Of a DNA stretch of 64,000 bases, positions 48,092-58,819 are shown in pieces. The stretch comes from Leptospira kobayashii (GTDB taxonomy: Bacteria; Spirochaetota; Leptospiria; Leptospirales; Leptospiraceae). The notes beneath the pieces were generated by a model. The model ran no database searches, was not told the DNA's origin, and worked only from the letters and a program-made list of their open reading frames with translations. Numbering within the stretch: the stretch's first letter is position 1; each line of letters begins with the position of its first letter. The stretch lies in contig NZ_AP025028.1 of NCBI RefSeq assembly GCF_003114835.2, positions 1 to 64,000 on the forward strand, written 5' to 3'. The position numbers and the translations under genes were made by a program.

Positions 48092-49441
48092 TTAAAGAAG
48101 TCCCGCTTCCGTGGCAACGCGGAAAACATTCCCGATTCTTTTTTGTTTTTCCGCCAAAATCTTATCTGTCAATACTTCTTTGATGACCTCTTCGGAAAGG
48201 GAATGGAATGAATCAAAATCACGCTTGTAATCGCCGATAGACATTTTTCCAAAAAGGATATTCGCCTGGAACTGATAGATTTGATGTTCCATTAAAAACC
48301 GGAATGTATCGTAATCTTCGACAGCTTCCGCAGTAATCACCGCCTCCCTGTTGTCCGCCAGACGTTTGCAATAATCAATAAATGCAAGATTGTCCAAAAA
48401 CTTGATCTGATCCTCTTCTATTTTGAACTTAAAACTGATCGGATCCAACTTGAACTCTTTGATCATAATTCCCAGATCCAAAACGATTTGATGCGATTGG
48501 CTTTTGACTCCGAAATCGTCTGCGGCGAAGCTCATTCCGTGGTCATAGAATGCCTGGCATACGTCTCTCAACGGATAGTTGGATTCATCGTAAGGTTTTT
48601 CCACCAATTCAAATCTAACATTGTCCGGATTTAGATTCTTTGCTGAAATCAATTTTTTCAAACGATCTACTTTCTCTTTATTGGAAAAAGTATCTATCAG
48701 AGACTGAGGGGAAATATTGAATTTTAATAATCCCGGCGCACCGTCGCAAGCGATGATTAATTTTTCCAAAATCAATAATTCGATTCGATTGAGATCCTGA
48801 TCGGCGGGTATATCATTGATTAAATCTTTATATCCTATATAAGCTCCGCCTCCGACGAAAACTTCTCCTCCCTTTACGGAAAAGGTTTTTGTCTTCGGAT
48901 TAAATATTACGGTAGGTTGGATCATTGCTTCATGCACGGATCCCGATATATACGTATTCGCTTTGTTGTAATAAGTCCAACTCCAGCGAACCAGGTTGTC
49001 ATTCAGGTTTTTTTCGGAGGAACCGAACAGTTCATCGAAAATTTCGTCGTTCGTAGAAATGAAGTTAGACTGTGTCCGGGAGACCCCAAAGTGAAAGGAT
49101 GCCAGCTTGTTTTTTAAACATTCCTGTTGGAATTTACCTACGGCATTTTCTATATTCGGAAATTTTTCAATGTTCCACTCGAACAAAGGAGAAATCCCCA
49201 TAAGCAGGATTCCTTTTTTTTCAAAATAATGAAATCCGAAGGATATATCTTCCAAATCCAGACAGCTGTAAAAATCTCCCCGAAGTAAATCCAGAAAACC
49301 GGTAATTTCAATTCCCGTAATATTCTCAAAGCGTATTAGAAATAGCGGTTTTCCCCTATTTTCATTGATGAATGTTTTTTTAAAAACATCCAGGTCTTTC
49401 ATTCCGTAGTAATAGGGGCCTGAGAAAATTTGGTCTTTCAA
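48092..49441 (-). CDS. degenerate EAL domain protein
   Basis: A 449-aa protein whose C-terminal half (about 180-440) aligns to an EAL fold: FNISPQS, RFELVEK, AADDFG and AEAVED. Real c-di-GMP phosphodiesterases begin with an E-x-L motif; here the corresponding stretch reads IQPTVIF, with the acidic residue gone, and other metal ligands are partly changed. It is therefore probably a c-di-GMP binder or scaffold, not an enzyme. The N-terminal 170 residues match no domain I recognise. ATG start. Confidence 0.75.
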   Translation of the reverse strand: MKDQIFSGPYYYGMKDLDVFKKTFINENRGKPLFLIRFENITGIEITGFLDLLRGDFYSCLDLEDISFGFHYFEKKGILLMGISPLFEWNIEKFPNIENAVGKFQQECLKNKLASFHFGVSRTQSNFISTNDEIFDELFGSSEKNLNDNLVRWSWTYYNKANTYISGSVHEAMIQPTVIFNPKTKTFSVKGGEVFVGGGAYIGYKDLINDIPADQDLNRIELLILEKLIIACDGAPGLLKFNISPQSLIDTFSNKEKVDRLKKLISAKNLNPDNVRFELVEKPYDESNYPLRDVCQAFYDHGMSFAADDFGVKSQSHQIVLDLGIMIKEFKLDPISFKFKIEEDQIKFLDNLAFIDYCKRLADNREAVITAEAVEDYDTFRFLMEHQIYQFQANILFGKMSIGDYKRDFDSFHSLSEEVIKEVLTDKILAEKQKRIGNVFRVATEAGLL

Positions 49442-49532
49442 GAAGTTTGCCTTCGTTATTGGTTTGATTAGGAAAACGAATTAGTCTATTCTAAGGGAAT
49501 TAAATGAAGAAATCAAGAAGGATAGCAACACT

Positions 49533-49778
49533 ATGTTTAGTTTAATTTACTTTTTATTGATTGGTTTGGCAGCAGGTTGGCTGACAGGTAGAATTCTACG
49601 TGGTAGAGGATTTGGACTCATTGCCAATCTGGTCATTGGGGTCATCGGCTCGTTTTTAGGAAGATTTGTATTCAGCTTGCTCGGCTTTGGAAGTTACGGA
49701 CTCATCGCAGAATTAATTGTCGCTGTGGCCGGTTCGATACTTCTCGTAGTAATTGCAGGTTATATCAAAAAAAGATAA
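49533..49778 (+). CDS. GlsB/YeaQ/YmgE family membrane protein
   Basis: An 81-aa protein with three hydrophobic segments and the family pattern GLAAGWLTGRILRGRGFG, NLVIGVIGSFLG, and VAVAGSILLVVIAGYIKKR. Family members are small stress-related membrane proteins often found near peptidoglycan hydrolases; function is unsettled. It starts at ATG, after AAGAAGGATAG. Confidence 0.88.
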   Translation: MFSLIYFLLIGLAAGWLTGRILRGRGFGLIANLVIGVIGSFLGRFVFSLLGFGSYGLIAELIVAVAGSILLVVIAGYIKKR

Positions 49779-49788
49779 ACAAAAACCA

Positions 49789-49822
49789 AACCAACGTAAG
49801 GAGACATAAGCTTACGTTGGTT
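49789..49822. terminator. bidirectional terminator
   Basis: A perfect 12-bp stem AACCAACGTAAG (49789-49800) with CTTACGTTGGTT (49811-49822) and a 10-base loop lies between the two convergent genes. On the minus strand T-rich TGGTTTTTG follows it, so it mainly serves the YebC gene; the plus side lacks a T run. Confidence 0.8.
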
Positions 49823-49832
49823 AACGGGAGAT

Positions 49833-50576
49833 TTAATCCAAATCGATTCCTTCTCCCGGTTCAAAGTTAGAACTCACACCTTGCACATCGTCGTTTGCTT
49901 CCAGGTTTTCTATGAGTTTCATGATTTTTTCCGCAGTGTCCTTATCATTCACTTCCACAGTAGTCATAGGGATGTATTTGATCTCTGTTTCTTCCATACT
50001 AAGACCTTTTGCGGTAAGAGCGGATTGAACTGCTTCATATTCATTGGGAGGAGTCAAAACAGTATAAACCCCATCCGCTGCCTGTATGTCTTCCGCTCCC
50101 GCTCCGAGAGCCAAATCGAATAAAGCCTCTTCCGAGATCTGATCCGATTTTAAAACCAATTGGCCTTTTCTTTCGAATAATCTGGATACCGCTCCCGAAT
50201 TGGCCAAGGAACCGCCTAGTTTGGTAAGGATACTTTTGATTTCCGGTGTGGTTCTGGACTTTTTGTCCGTTAGGACGTCCACCATAATGGCAACGCCTCC
50301 GGGTGCGTAACATTCATAAAGACATTCTTCGTAAACCATCCCTTCCAAACCGCCCGTTCCTTTTTTAATGGCGCGTTCGATATTGTCTTTCGGCATATTC
50401 GAAGCTTTGGCTTTGGTAACTGCCATACGAAGTCTGGGATTGGCATCTTGGTCACCGCCTCCTTCTTTGGCTGCTACGGAAATTTCCCGTGCAATTCTTG
50501 TAAAGATGGCACCGCGCTTTGCGTCAATCGCCCCTTTCTTCCTTCGGATCGTAGCCCACTTCGAATGTCCTGACAT
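49833..50576 (-). CDS. YebC/PmpR family regulator
   Basis: A 247-aa protein of the YebC family, known from [22 protein letters not shown] at the N-terminus and [20 protein letters not shown]. Members act as DNA-binding regulators in some bacteria; TACO1 and recent bacterial work link others to translation of proline-rich stretches. Length is standard. ATG start, convergent with the GlsB-like gene, terminator in between. Confidence 0.95.
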   Translation of the reverse strand: MSGHSKWATIRRKKGAIDAKRGAIFTRIAREISVAAKEGGGDQDANPRLRMAVTKAKASNMPKDNIERAIKKGTGGLEGMVYEECLYECYAPGGVAIMVDVLTDKKSRTTPEIKSILTKLGGSLANSGAVSRLFERKGQLVLKSDQISEEALFDLALGAGAEDIQAADGVYTVLTPPNEYEAVQSALTAKGLSMEETEIKYIPMTTVEVNDKDTAEKIMKLIENLEANDDVQGVSSNFEPGEGIDLD

Positions 50577-50703
50577 AGTTGTCTCCCACTAGCACCTTTT
50601 TTTAAATTATAGGATTTTTCAACAGATTTCCCTTTTGTCCATGTTTCTTGACGGTAGAAGAAAATTCCAAAGTACTGTAAAAAAAACTGAACAAAGGCCT
50701 GTC

Positions 50704-51870
50704 ATGATTGATTTCTCACTAACAGACGAACAAAAAGCTCTCCGGGATTTAGCCCGTGATTTTGCAAAAAATGAAATTGCACCGAAAGCGGAACATCATG
50801 ATCATACAGGTGAGTTTCCTAAAGAAATCCTAAAAAAAGCCCATGACGTCGGGCTCATGAACTTACACATTCCTACCCAATACAACGGCGCCGGAATGAC
50901 CGTTCTGGATGAAATCATTACATTCGAAGAATTGTTTTATGCGTGCTCCGGAGTTTCCACGGCGATTCTTGCAAACAATCTAGCCTTGGCTCCGGTTTTA
51001 CTTGGTGCAAGCGACGAAATCTTAAAAAAATTCATCCAACCTATGTCGGATCAACTAACGATGGCGGCTTATGCCGTAACTGAGCCCGGTGCCGGTTCCG
51101 ATGTGGCCGGTATACGAACTACTGCTAAACGGGTTGGAGACGATTATATCATCAATGGTTCCAAAATGTGGATCACCAATGCGGGTGTTGCGGACTGGTT
51201 TTTTATTTTGGCAAAGACGGACCCGAATGCTGGCCATAAAGGAATGAGCGGGTTCATTGTAGATGCGAAAACTCCGGGAATCATTCTGGGCAAAAAAGAA
51301 AAAAATATGGGTCAAAGATGTTCTGACACTCGTTCGGTGACGTTCGAAGATTTAAAAGTCCCAAAATGGCAAATGGTTGGTAAAGAAGGGGATGGATTCA
51401 AAATCGCAATGGGTGCCTTCGACCATACACGTCCTACGGTAGCGATCGGAGCAGTCGGTGTGGCACGTGCTGCAATGGATCATTCCATTCGTTATGCGAA
51501 CACAAGGAACGCATTTGGAAAACCGATTTCAGTCAATCAAGGCGTGAGTTTCCCGATCGCGGAAATGGCGCGCGATATTGAAGCAGGTAGACTTCTTTGT
51601 TACCAAGCAGGTTGGTTGATCGACAATGGTTATAGAAATACTTACCAGGCTTCCATCGCAAAAGTATTCTGTGCGGATATGGCAATGCGAGTTTGTACGG
51701 ATGCAGTTCAGGTATTCGGCGGATACGGATTCAACGAAGAATACCCTGTAGAAAAATTGATGCGTGATGTTAAAATCTTTCAAATTTACGAAGGAACTTC
51801 TCAAATCCAAAGGGTAATCATTTCCAAATTCCTAAATGACGGCGTAGGAATCGAAAGTCCGAATCTTTAA
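50704..51870 (+). CDS. acyl-CoA dehydrogenase
   Basis: A 388-aa flavoenzyme that makes the first double bond in fatty acyl-CoA, feeding electrons to ETF. Visible features are [30 protein letters not shown], and the catalytic Glu in [10 protein letters not shown] chose ATG 50704, with AAAGG upstream, because a longer frame from 50635 adds 23 unconserved residues and overlaps a -35-like TTGACG (50648). It suits an organism that grows on fatty acids. Closest to short/branched-chain types, but chain length is not certain. Confidence 0.93.
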   Translation: MIDFSLTDEQKALRDLARDFAKNEIAPKAEHHDHTGEFPKEILKKAHDVGLMNLHIPTQYNGAGMTVLDEIITFEELFYACSGVSTAILANNLALAPVLLGASDEILKKFIQPMSDQLTMAAYAVTEPGAGSDVAGIRTTAKRVGDDYIINGSKMWITNAGVADWFFILAKTDPNAGHKGMSGFIVDAKTPGIILGKKEKNMGQRCSDTRSVTFEDLKVPKWQMVGKEGDGFKIAMGAFDHTRPTVAIGAVGVARAAMDHSIRYANTRNAFGKPISVNQGVSFPIAEMARDIEAGRLLCYQAGWLIDNGYRNTYQASIAKVFCADMAMRVCTDAVQVFGGYGFNEEYPVEKLMRDVKIFQIYEGTSQIQRVIISKFLNDGVGIESPNL

Positions 51871-51880
51871 CCGACCTACG

Positions 51881-51912
51881 GCTTTTGAGGGAAATCAAGT
51901 TCTCTCAAAAGC
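51881..51912 (+). terminator. acyl-CoA dehydrogenase terminator
   Basis: GCTTTTGAG (51881-51889) pairs with CTCAAAAGC (51904-51912). A second hairpin follows, TTCGTC with GACGAA (51913 to about 51936), and a T-rich stretch after it. Together they separate this gene from the next operon. Confidence 0.65.
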
Positions 51913-51971
51913 TTCGTCAGACATCGTCATGACGAAAGGTTTTCTTCTTTGGTTATTCATTCAAACAAACC

Positions 51972-52544
51972 ATGTTACTGTTAATCGACAATTATGATTC
52001 CTTTACTTATATTTTGTACCAGTACTTACGGGAATGGGATGAGGTAAAGGTCATACAAAATACGGATGATCTTCCTATGGAATCAATGGATTTGATTACA
52101 GGAGTGGTTTTATCACCTGGCCCCGGTTTGCCGAAGACTTCGGGAAAACTTATGGGACATATTGCGGAACTTGTTTTTAAAAAGCCGATCTTAGGAGTGT
52201 GTTTGGGGCACCAGGCATTGGCGGAATTTTTCGGTTCCAAATTGGTCAAGGCACCCGAAATCTTCCATGGACGTGTGTCCGAGGTCTACCATGATGGACA
52301 AGGTGTCTTTTCTCAGATTACATCTCCCTTTTTAGCAAATCGTTACCACTCTTGGGTGGTCTCCGAAGAAGAACTTCCCGCCGAATTGGAAGTGACAGCT
52401 AAAACGAAAGATGGTGTGATTATGGGAATCAGGCATAAGGATCATCAAAATTTGTTTGGAGTTCAATTTCATCCCGAATCTATTCTGACTCAGTTTGGAA
52501 AAAAGTTAATTCAGAACTTTTGTGAGATTGGAAAGAACAAATGA
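51972..52544 (+). CDS. pabA: glutamine amidotransferase (PabA/TrpG-like)
   Basis: A 190-aa class I amidotransferase with [23 protein letters not shown], nucleophile Cys77 in GVCLGHQ, and FHPES. It is the second such protein in the window; the trpE-adjacent one is the better TrpG, so this is probably PabA for folate, a role assigned by elimination. No pabB is near. Its last four bases overlap the ABC exporter gene (ATGA), an unusual partner for a folate gene. Confidence 0.75.
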   Translation: MLLLIDNYDSFTYILYQYLREWDEVKVIQNTDDLPMESMDLITGVVLSPGPGLPKTSGKLMGHIAELVFKKPILGVCLGHQALAEFFGSKLVKAPEIFHGRVSEVYHDGQGVFSQITSPFLANRYHSWVVSEEELPAELEVTAKTKDGVIMGIRHKDHQNLFGVQFHPESILTQFGKKLIQNFCEIGKNK

Positions 52545-54436
52545 AATATTTCCTACGATTATTATCTTATTCTTTGCAATATAAAAATCGCTTTTTCCTA
52601 GGATTGATATTTGCATTATTAACCGCCATACTGAACGGTATTTCCCTTACGGCACTGATTCCGCTATTTGATTCGTTAGGCGGAGATAGCACGAACCGTT
52701 TTCATCTGGACCTGACATTACCGGAAAGAACCATTCTGCTCCAGGAAGTATTACTGGGCGAAGATTCTTTGGACGGATTGGAAAGGGCAAAACGACTTAT
52801 CATTTCCGCAAAATTGCAAATCAATGATCTGACCAAGGACATGGAACCGAAAGAAGTGGTTTGGGCGGTTTGTTTTGCCGTTTTCCCTCTTTATCTTTTT
52901 AAAGTAGTCACTTATTTGATTTCGGTCTTCTGTATCGCGACCGCAGGGTATCGCGGGGTCAGAGACATTCGTCAGGAATTATTCCGAAAGATTCAAAGAC
53001 TACCTCTGACTTATTTTTATAAGGAGAAGACAGGACTCATCATGAGTCGTGTGATCAATGATGCGGAGATTGTTGCTGCCGTCATTTCGAGTAACTTACG
53101 TGATGCGGTAATCAATTTTTTTTACGTGCTAACCCATTTGATGATTTTGATTTATCTCAATTCCGAATTGCTTTTGATGGCCTGTCTTACTATCCCTGTT
53201 GTGATCTTACCGGTTACTTTGTTTACGAGGAAAATATCCAGTTCCACCACAAGATTTCAGGAGAAAGTGGCGGACCTAAACAGTCATATTCAGGAATTTA
53301 TTTCGGGTATTAAAGTCATTCGCACTTTCCGTCAGGAAAAAGCCGATGTTGAAAAATTCAAAAACATCAACCACAAAGTATATCGCAGAACTTTCAAAGG
53401 CCAGTTTTATCTCCAAATGGCTCCGAGTCTTGTTGAGTTGACTTCGTCCATCGTTGTACTCGGATATTTCGCGTTAGGTGCTAGATTCATCTATTCGGGC
53501 AAATTCACCCAAGGTGAATTTATGGCATTTCTTTTGACTTTATTGTTTCTACTCAGACCTCTGACTCAACTTTCCCAAATGGTAGGCAAAATCACTCAAG
53601 CCAATTCGGCGGGAAAAAGGATTTTTGAAATCATCGACCGGGAAGCGGAAGTGGAAGAAAATCTTACCGATAAAAAAATTGAATCCGTTAGGGAAGGGAT
53701 TCGTTTTGAAAACATTCATTTCGCCTATCCGGGAACAAACCAGGAAGTTTTAAAAGGAATCAATTTAGACGTAAAGTTAGGTCAAACTTATGCTTTCGTG
53801 GGAACAAGCGGAAGCGGAAAATCCACACTTATGGATTTGATTCCCAGATTCTTTGAACCGACCCAAGGCAGAATCACTATAGACGGAGTTGATATCCAGG
53901 AGATTTCGCTTAAGTCTTTGAGAAGCAAAATGGGAATCGTTACCCAAGAGATATTTTTATTTCACGGAACCGTTGCAGATAACATTGCTTATGGGACTGC
54001 GGGAGTCGGTCGAAAGGATGTGATTCGTGCGGCTCGTTTGGCTAATGCCCATGATTTTATCAGTGAAATGGAATTCGGATACGATACCGTACTCGGAGTA
54101 CGAGGACTCAATCTAAGCGGAGGACAGAGGCAACGTTTGGTGATCGCCAGGGCACTTTTGCGTAACCCCGAAATTATGATCCTGGATGAAGCTACAAGTG
54201 CGTTGGATGCGGAATCAGAGAGGCTTGTAAGCCGCGCTTTAGAGCGGTTATTTAAGAATAGAACTACTTTCATCATTGCTCATAGACTTTCTACGATTCG
54301 TAGAGTTCCCAATATCGTTGTTGTGGAAGAAGGGGAGATTAAAGAGCAAGGAGATCATGATACCTTGCTTGCCCAAAATGGAATTTATCGCAAGTTACAT
54401 GACAGCCAATTTTTAGATGCGGAAGTGCAAATATGA
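52541..54436 (+). CDS. MsbA-like ABC exporter
   Basis: A 631-aa half-transporter: six membrane helices in the first ~330 residues, then an ATPase with Walker [10 protein letters not shown] (421-429), signature LSGGQRQRL, Walker [13 protein letters not shown] and the H-loop (IIAHRLS). Such exporters flip lipid A precursors or extrude drugs and peptides; the MsbA-like overall form suggests lipid export, but the substrate is unknown. It is longer than typical MsbA because of an N-terminal insertion of about 60 residues between helices 1 and 2. It overlaps both neighbours by four bases. Confidence 0.9.
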   Translation: MKYFLRLLSYSLQYKNRFFLGLIFALLTAILNGISLTALIPLFDSLGGDSTNRFHLDLTLPERTILLQEVLLGEDSLDGLERAKRLIISAKLQINDLTKDMEPKEVVWAVCFAVFPLYLFKVVTYLISVFCIATAGYRGVRDIRQELFRKIQRLPLTYFYKEKTGLIMSRVINDAEIVAAVISSNLRDAVINFFYVLTHLMILIYLNSELLLMACLTIPVVILPVTLFTRKISSSTTRFQEKVADLNSHIQEFISGIKVIRTFRQEKADVEKFKNINHKVYRRTFKGQFYLQMAPSLVELTSSIVVLGYFALGARFIYSGKFTQGEFMAFLLTLLFLLRPLTQLSQMVGKITQANSAGKRIFEIIDREAEVEENLTDKKIESVREGIRFENIHFAYPGTNQEVLKGINLDVKLGQTYAFVGTSGSGKSTLMDLIPRFFEPTQGRITIDGVDIQEISLKSLRSKMGIVTQEIFLFHGTVADNIAYGTAGVGRKDVIRAARLANAHDFISEMEFGYDTVLGVRGLNLSGGQRQRLVIARALLRNPEIMILDEATSALDAESERLVSRALERLFKNRTTFIIAHRLSTIRRVPNIVVVEEGEIKEQGDHDTLLAQNGIYRKLHDSQFLDAEVQI

Positions 54437-54834
54437 ATCAAATTTTAATCGTTGATGACAACGATAAGTATGCGAATAATCTAATTTCTTATTTTTCCTC
54501 CAAAGGAATTTCCTGTGATCGAGCCGTGGACGCGGCGGAAGGTTGGAAGTTATATTCAAATCATAAAAACTACCAAATGATTATTTCCGATGTGACTATG
54601 GAAACCCAAACCTCCGGTTTATGGATGATGCGAAAGATATATAAGGATGGATACGAAGGGATAAAGGTAATCGCTTCTACCGGATTTGATGTATTAGGTG
54701 TGATGCCTTTTTCCGCTTGGTTTTTACCTTGGTTTTGCGGACTGCATTGGATGATTCCGAAAGTTCCTTTGAAAAAGGGAACTGTCGAGTGGGTGCCCAC
54801 TCGACTTTCCAATAAAAATTCAAAACCTTATTAG
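54433..54834 (+). CDS. single-domain response regulator
   Basis: A 133-aa receiver-only protein. Acidic residues D8 and D9, phospho-acceptor D53 (IISDVTM), T83 and K110 are in place, so it can probably be phosphorylated. No output domain follows. The region before Lys110 is unusually aromatic ([15 protein letters not shown]). It overlaps the ABC exporter by four bases (ATGA), linking a receiver to a transporter operon. A hairpin lies in its last codons. Confidence 0.8.
   Translation: MNQILIVDDNDKYANNLISYFSSKGISCDRAVDAAEGWKLYSNHKNYQMIISDVTMETQTSGLWMMRKIYKDGYEGIKVIASTGFDVLGVMPFSAWFLPWFCGLHWMIPKVPLKKGTVEWVPTRLSNKNSKPY
54784..54805 (-). terminator. 22-base palindrome in the receiver gene's last codons
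   Basis: GTCGAGTGGG (54784-54793) and CCCACTCGAC (54796-54805) form a perfect 10-bp palindrome with a 2-base centre. On the minus strand T-rich AGTTCCCTTTTT follows it, so it likely ends transcription of the convergent HEAT-repeat gene, whose stop is at 54837. It lies inside the coding end of the plus-strand gene. Confidence 0.6.
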
Positions 54835-54836
54835 GA

Positions 54837-56729
54837 TTATTCTTCGGAAGGATTTTCCGCTTTTTCTTTGTCCGTAGGATTGAATAGGTTTTGGTGTTTC
54901 CCTGTGCTAAAATTCGAATATTTGCCTTTTGACGAATTCTCTCCGAGTTTTTTCACTTCGATGATTTCCAGCTTTGGATAAAATACCCAACCCGTTACAA
55001 ATTGATTGCTGCTTCCCGGCAAAGTGGATTCGATTTTGATTTGGATGTATTTATCCGTGATAATATCTTCTCCGATGCGAACGGAAAATTCCTTCTTCGT
55101 TTCCCCTAACACCAAACCTACTTCTTTCGATTTAATATAAGACAGAGGTCTTGATCTTTCATTCGGTTCCATTCGAATGAAATCGTCTTCGATCAGGATG
55201 ATCGCATATTTTCCGAAAGCCTTTCTTTTCAAAAGATGTTCTCCGATTCTCTTTGTTAGGTTCTCATCTTGGATGGACTCATTCAAACGTATTAAAGAAA
55301 AAGTCGCGGAGAGACTCGGATTTTTACCGATTTCATCCAGGATTTTTGAAGCCAGATCCGGTTGGTCTTTTACGTTTTGTTCCAAAATTCTCAAACTTTC
55401 CCGGCTTCCATGAATGGATAATGCTTCGATTGCGGCTTCTTTGATTTCTTTGTCTTCCGATCGGATGAATTTTTCAATCACCTCTACATCCGCCGGAATC
55501 TTATGATAAGCAAGTCCTCTTAGAGAACCTCCCACTATAATTACATATTCGGAACTCAATCCTTGGTTCAGAATCAATTCTCTTCCCGCAGGATCTTTTG
55601 TTTTTCCCAAGCCTTCAAAGCTAACAGCAATTACTTCCGGATCTTCGGCCTTTGTTCCTGAGAAAAAATAGGCAAGAGAACGTTTGTCGCCTATATCGGA
55701 AAGAGCTTTGTAAGCAGCCGGTCTTACTTGATATCCGTCTTTGTCGATCGCATGTTGTAACGTCGCTCTCCCGGCTTTCAGTCTTCCTAGAGCAAGTGCT
55801 GCTGCGGAACGAATACGCGGGATCGGATGAGTGAGCAAAAGTTTTTCCAAATTTTTTGCTTTTTTATAATATTCATAAGTGAATACTTCGACCAAACCTT
55901 TACGGATTTTTTCAGTGTATTCTTTTTCTTTTCTTTCGTCATCGGTAAGATTTACATCTTCTTTGGAAACTTGTTCTGCAATCAGTTCTTTCGCAGATCC
56001 CGTGACTTTATTTTTTTTTGCAACCCGATTGATTTGTATTTTTTCTTTCGGAATAGAGATGTCTTTTATATCTCTTTTTCCTAATTTGTTTTTTTTCTCA
56101 GGCTCTTTCGGTTTTTCTTCCGGCTTGATTTCTGGATCTTTTTTTGTTTCTTGAGGTTCTTGTACTTCTTTTACGGGAATGTCTTTCTTTTCCGCATAAT
56201 TGCTGCTATCTGCCCGAATATTTTTAATCGATTGAAGTATTTTGTTCGCTTTGGGGATAAAAAGGTTTAAACCTTCTTGAATTTCCTCAAGAGCTCCGCT
56301 TGCTTTTCCTATGCTAGGACCGTCAAAATCATTCGGTGCGTCATCTAATAGTTCTATGTTCTTCCGTTTTAAATTTCCAAGATTTGCAATGATGGGAGGA
56401 AGATCTTCTTCCAAGTAGGAAGCTGCCGACATTTCCGTTTGGATGTTTTGTCCTTCGAATTTTTTTAATTCAGCTTTTAGTGCTACTTTCTCTGCAAACT
56501 CAAGGGTGGAAATACTTCGCTTTGCACTTAAAATATGTTCATCGTATTTTGGTTTATTGGTGAGAACAATGGATTCTTTTTTTTCCTTATAAGGATCCAA
56601 ATCAGTTCCTTGGAAATCTTTAAACTTAGGTGAAACGTCCGTTAATTGGAAAGGTCTCGCTGAAGAACAGTTCAAACTAAGAAGGATAAGACATCCTACA
56701 CTCCATTTGAAAATTATGTCTTGACCCAT
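54837..56729 (-). CDS. HEAT-repeat lipoprotein
   Basis: A 630-aa lipoprotein from ATG 56729 with signal ending LSLNC. Residues about 290-480 hold HEAT-like repeats (for example IPRIRSAAALALGRLKAGRATLQ and VIEKFIRSEDKEIKEAAIEALS). Upstream of them is a Lys/Glu/Pro-rich linker (about 190-235) and a coiled region. HEAT repeats usually bind other proteins. A longer frame starting at 56756 is possible. Its C-terminal part, about 500-630, is beta-rich and unrecognised. Confidence 0.8.
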   Translation of the reverse strand: MGQDIIFKWSVGCLILLSLNCSSARPFQLTDVSPKFKDFQGTDLDPYKEKKESIVLTNKPKYDEHILSAKRSISTLEFAEKVALKAELKKFEGQNIQTEMSAASYLEEDLPPIIANLGNLKRKNIELLDDAPNDFDGPSIGKASGALEEIQEGLNLFIPKANKILQSIKNIRADSSNYAEKKDIPVKEVQEPQETKKDPEIKPEEKPKEPEKKNKLGKRDIKDISIPKEKIQINRVAKKNKVTGSAKELIAEQVSKEDVNLTDDERKEKEYTEKIRKGLVEVFTYEYYKKAKNLEKLLLTHPIPRIRSAAALALGRLKAGRATLQHAIDKDGYQVRPAAYKALSDIGDKRSLAYFFSGTKAEDPEVIAVSFEGLGKTKDPAGRELILNQGLSSEYVIIVGGSLRGLAYHKIPADVEVIEKFIRSEDKEIKEAAIEALSIHGSRESLRILEQNVKDQPDLASKILDEIGKNPSLSATFSLIRLNESIQDENLTKRIGEHLLKRKAFGKYAIILIEDDFIRMEPNERSRPLSYIKSKEVGLVLGETKKEFSVRIGEDIITDKYIQIKIESTLPGSSNQFVTGWVFYPKLEIIEVKKLGENSSKGKYSNFSTGKHQNLFNPTDKEKAENPSEE

Positions 56730-56881
56730 GGTATATTTGTGGTAGCCTACTTCCATACTAACTATATCGGTATCTGACCATAAGTAAAATTAGCGGCAAT
56801 CTGGGTGGACTTAAGCCAAACCACCTAAAAAAGTTAAAATCTCTCTCGGAAAAGCGACTTCGAAGCGATTCCATCATCACA

Positions 56882-58429
56882 TTGGACTTTGCTCGCAGTG
56901 TGGGAGAACTTTCTGTCGAAATCAGAAGACAAATCGGAACCTTAATCGACAGATCCGGTTATGTCACTCATCTGATTGTAGGCAGCGATCATTCCATCGA
57001 AATCCCTCATTTGGACCGCTACCGGGTTGCTCACTCGCGCCTGCGTGGTCTGAGACTCTTCCATAGTCATCTCAAAGACGAAGCACTCAACCAGGAAGAT
57101 CTGATGGACTTGGTATTGAATCGTTTCGATTCCATTACGGCTGCTGTAGTGGATTCCGAAGGGATTCCCAAATATTTTTATTCTGCATATATCAACCCTG
57201 ATCCCGATGCTTCTGATCCTTGGGTTTTGGAAAATCGTAAATTCCCTGGCCAGCTAACCGAAGGTTATGCTGAAGAAGTGCAAGCACTCGAAACGGAATT
57301 TACAAAAAAAAATTCAAATCTGAAAGAATCGCAAAAATTCAATCGGGCTTTTCTTGTGGGAGTCTATGATGCGAGAAAAATGCGCCGTACTCCGGAACAT
57401 TCTATGGATGAGTTGCGGGAGCTTTGTAAGACAGCGGACATTCATGTGGTCGATGTCTATGTTCAAAAAAAAGCGGCCGATCCTTCCACGGTTGTAGGAA
57501 AAGGAAAATTACAGGAAATCATTTTAAAATCAGTTCATAAAGACATCGAACTTTTGATTTTCGATTTGGAACTCGCCCCGGCACAGGCTAAGAAAATTTC
57601 AGATGCTACGGATTTGAAAATCATAGATCGAACCCAACTCATTTTAGATATCTTTTCCAAAAATGCAAAATCGAGAGATGGTAAACTTCAAGTGGAACTT
57701 GCCCAGCTTAAGTATTTGAAAAACCGTCTCTCCGAGTTGGATGACAATATGTCTCGCCTAACAGGTGGTATTGGTGGAAGGGGACCGGGTGAAACGAAAC
57801 TCGAAATCGGAAAACGAAGAGTAGAAGAAAAAATCACTAGGCTTGAAATTGAATTGGAGTCTTTGAAAAAAAGGCGTGAGCTCAATCGCAAAGCGCGTAC
57901 CAGAAATGAAGTTCCTATTGTTGCTATTGTTGGTTATACAAATGCGGGAAAATCCACCCTTCTCAATGCCTTAACCAATTCGGAAGTGATTGCGGAAGAT
58001 AAATTATTCGCAACTCTCGACCCTACTACAAGGCGGATTCGTTTTCCAGAAGAAAGGGAGATTATCATTTCCGATACGGTTGGATTCATTCATGATCTTC
58101 CTCCCGATCTTTCGCAAGCCTTCAAAGCCACTTTGGAAGAATTAGGAGATGCTGATTTGCTTTTGCATGTTGTTGATATTTCTAATCCGAATTATACAGA
58201 GCAAATGGAAGCGGTAGACGGAATTCTAAATAGTCTTAACTTACATGAAATTCCAAGGCTTGTGATTTATAACAAAGCGGACAATTTGGAGCCGGAATTT
58301 TTTGAGAAATTAAAAAATGAGGAAGAGATTTTGGTCTCGGCTGTCACTAAATTGGGTTTGAACGAACTATTGAGCTTGATTGAGTCCAGACTTTGGATGG
58401 GAAAACAGGAAAAGGTTTTGGCTTCTTAA
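56882..58429 (+). CDS. hflX: GTPase HflX
   Basis: HflX binds ribosomes and splits or rescues stalled ones. The 515-aa product from TTG 56882 has the glycine-rich [11 protein letters not shown] linker, G1 GYTNAGKST (351-359), the G3 DTVGF, and NKAD. The TTG probably is not the true start: the reading frame stays open to 56762, and residues encoded there ([15 protein letters not shown]...) match the conserved N-terminus of HflX in other bacteria. No ATG, GTG or TTG lies in that extension, so initiation at ATA 56780 or ATT 56789 is likely. The longer protein would be about 549 aa. Confidence 0.93.
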   Translation: MDFARSVGELSVEIRRQIGTLIDRSGYVTHLIVGSDHSIEIPHLDRYRVAHSRLRGLRLFHSHLKDEALNQEDLMDLVLNRFDSITAAVVDSEGIPKYFYSAYINPDPDASDPWVLENRKFPGQLTEGYAEEVQALETEFTKKNSNLKESQKFNRAFLVGVYDARKMRRTPEHSMDELRELCKTADIHVVDVYVQKKAADPSTVVGKGKLQEIILKSVHKDIELLIFDLELAPAQAKKISDATDLKIIDRTQLILDIFSKNAKSRDGKLQVELAQLKYLKNRLSELDDNMSRLTGGIGGRGPGETKLEIGKRRVEEKITRLEIELESLKKRRELNRKARTRNEVPIVAIVGYTNAGKSTLLNALTNSEVIAEDKLFATLDPTTRRIRFPEEREIIISDTVGFIHDLPPDLSQAFKATLEELGDADLLLHVVDISNPNYTEQMEAVDGILNSLNLHEIPRLVIYNKADNLEPEFFEKLKNEEEILVSAVTKLGLNELLSLIESRLWMGKQEKVLAS

Positions 58430-58800
58430 TTGGGCCAGTTTTTGATCGCTTCTTCCCTGCTTTGATGGATTTTCACATGTTTCGGAAGATCCATCAATTT
58501 GATTACGTTTTCCAAAAAGTGATTCAGACCACCGAGTAACATCACACCACCGTTTTGTTCAACCGTTTTGATCATTCCAAGCAAAGTCGCGACTCCGATA
58601 CTATTGATGTACTGTAAATTTGTCAGATCCAAAATTAGATTGAATATATTTCCTTTGAAAATTTGAGAAATACTTTGATTGATTTCATAAGCATTCGTGT
58701 TCGTAATCTGGCCGTTGAAAGAAACAAGTAAGACTTTGTCTTCTTTGATTTCAATGGTTTCAATGCTTAAACTGAGAGAGGAAAATTCTAAAGTTTCCAT
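58426..58800 (-). CDS. STAS domain protein (anti-sigma antagonist-like)
   Basis: A 124-aa STAS protein. The phosphorylation serine is probably Ser67 in [10 protein letters not shown], in the SpoIIAA-like loop. Such proteins release sigma factors or switch transporters when their partner kinase is off. No partner kinase is nearby. It overlaps hflX tail-to-tail by four bases, in the direction opposite to it. ATG start. Confidence 0.88.
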   Translation of the reverse strand: METLEFSSLSLSIETIEIKEDKVLLVSFNGQITNTNAYEINQSISQIFKGNIFNLILDLTNLQYINSIGVATLLGMIKTVEQNGGVMLLGGLNHFLENVIKLMDLPKHVKIHQSREEAIKNWPN

Positions 58801-58819
58801 GAAAGGGTGGCAGTTTTAA

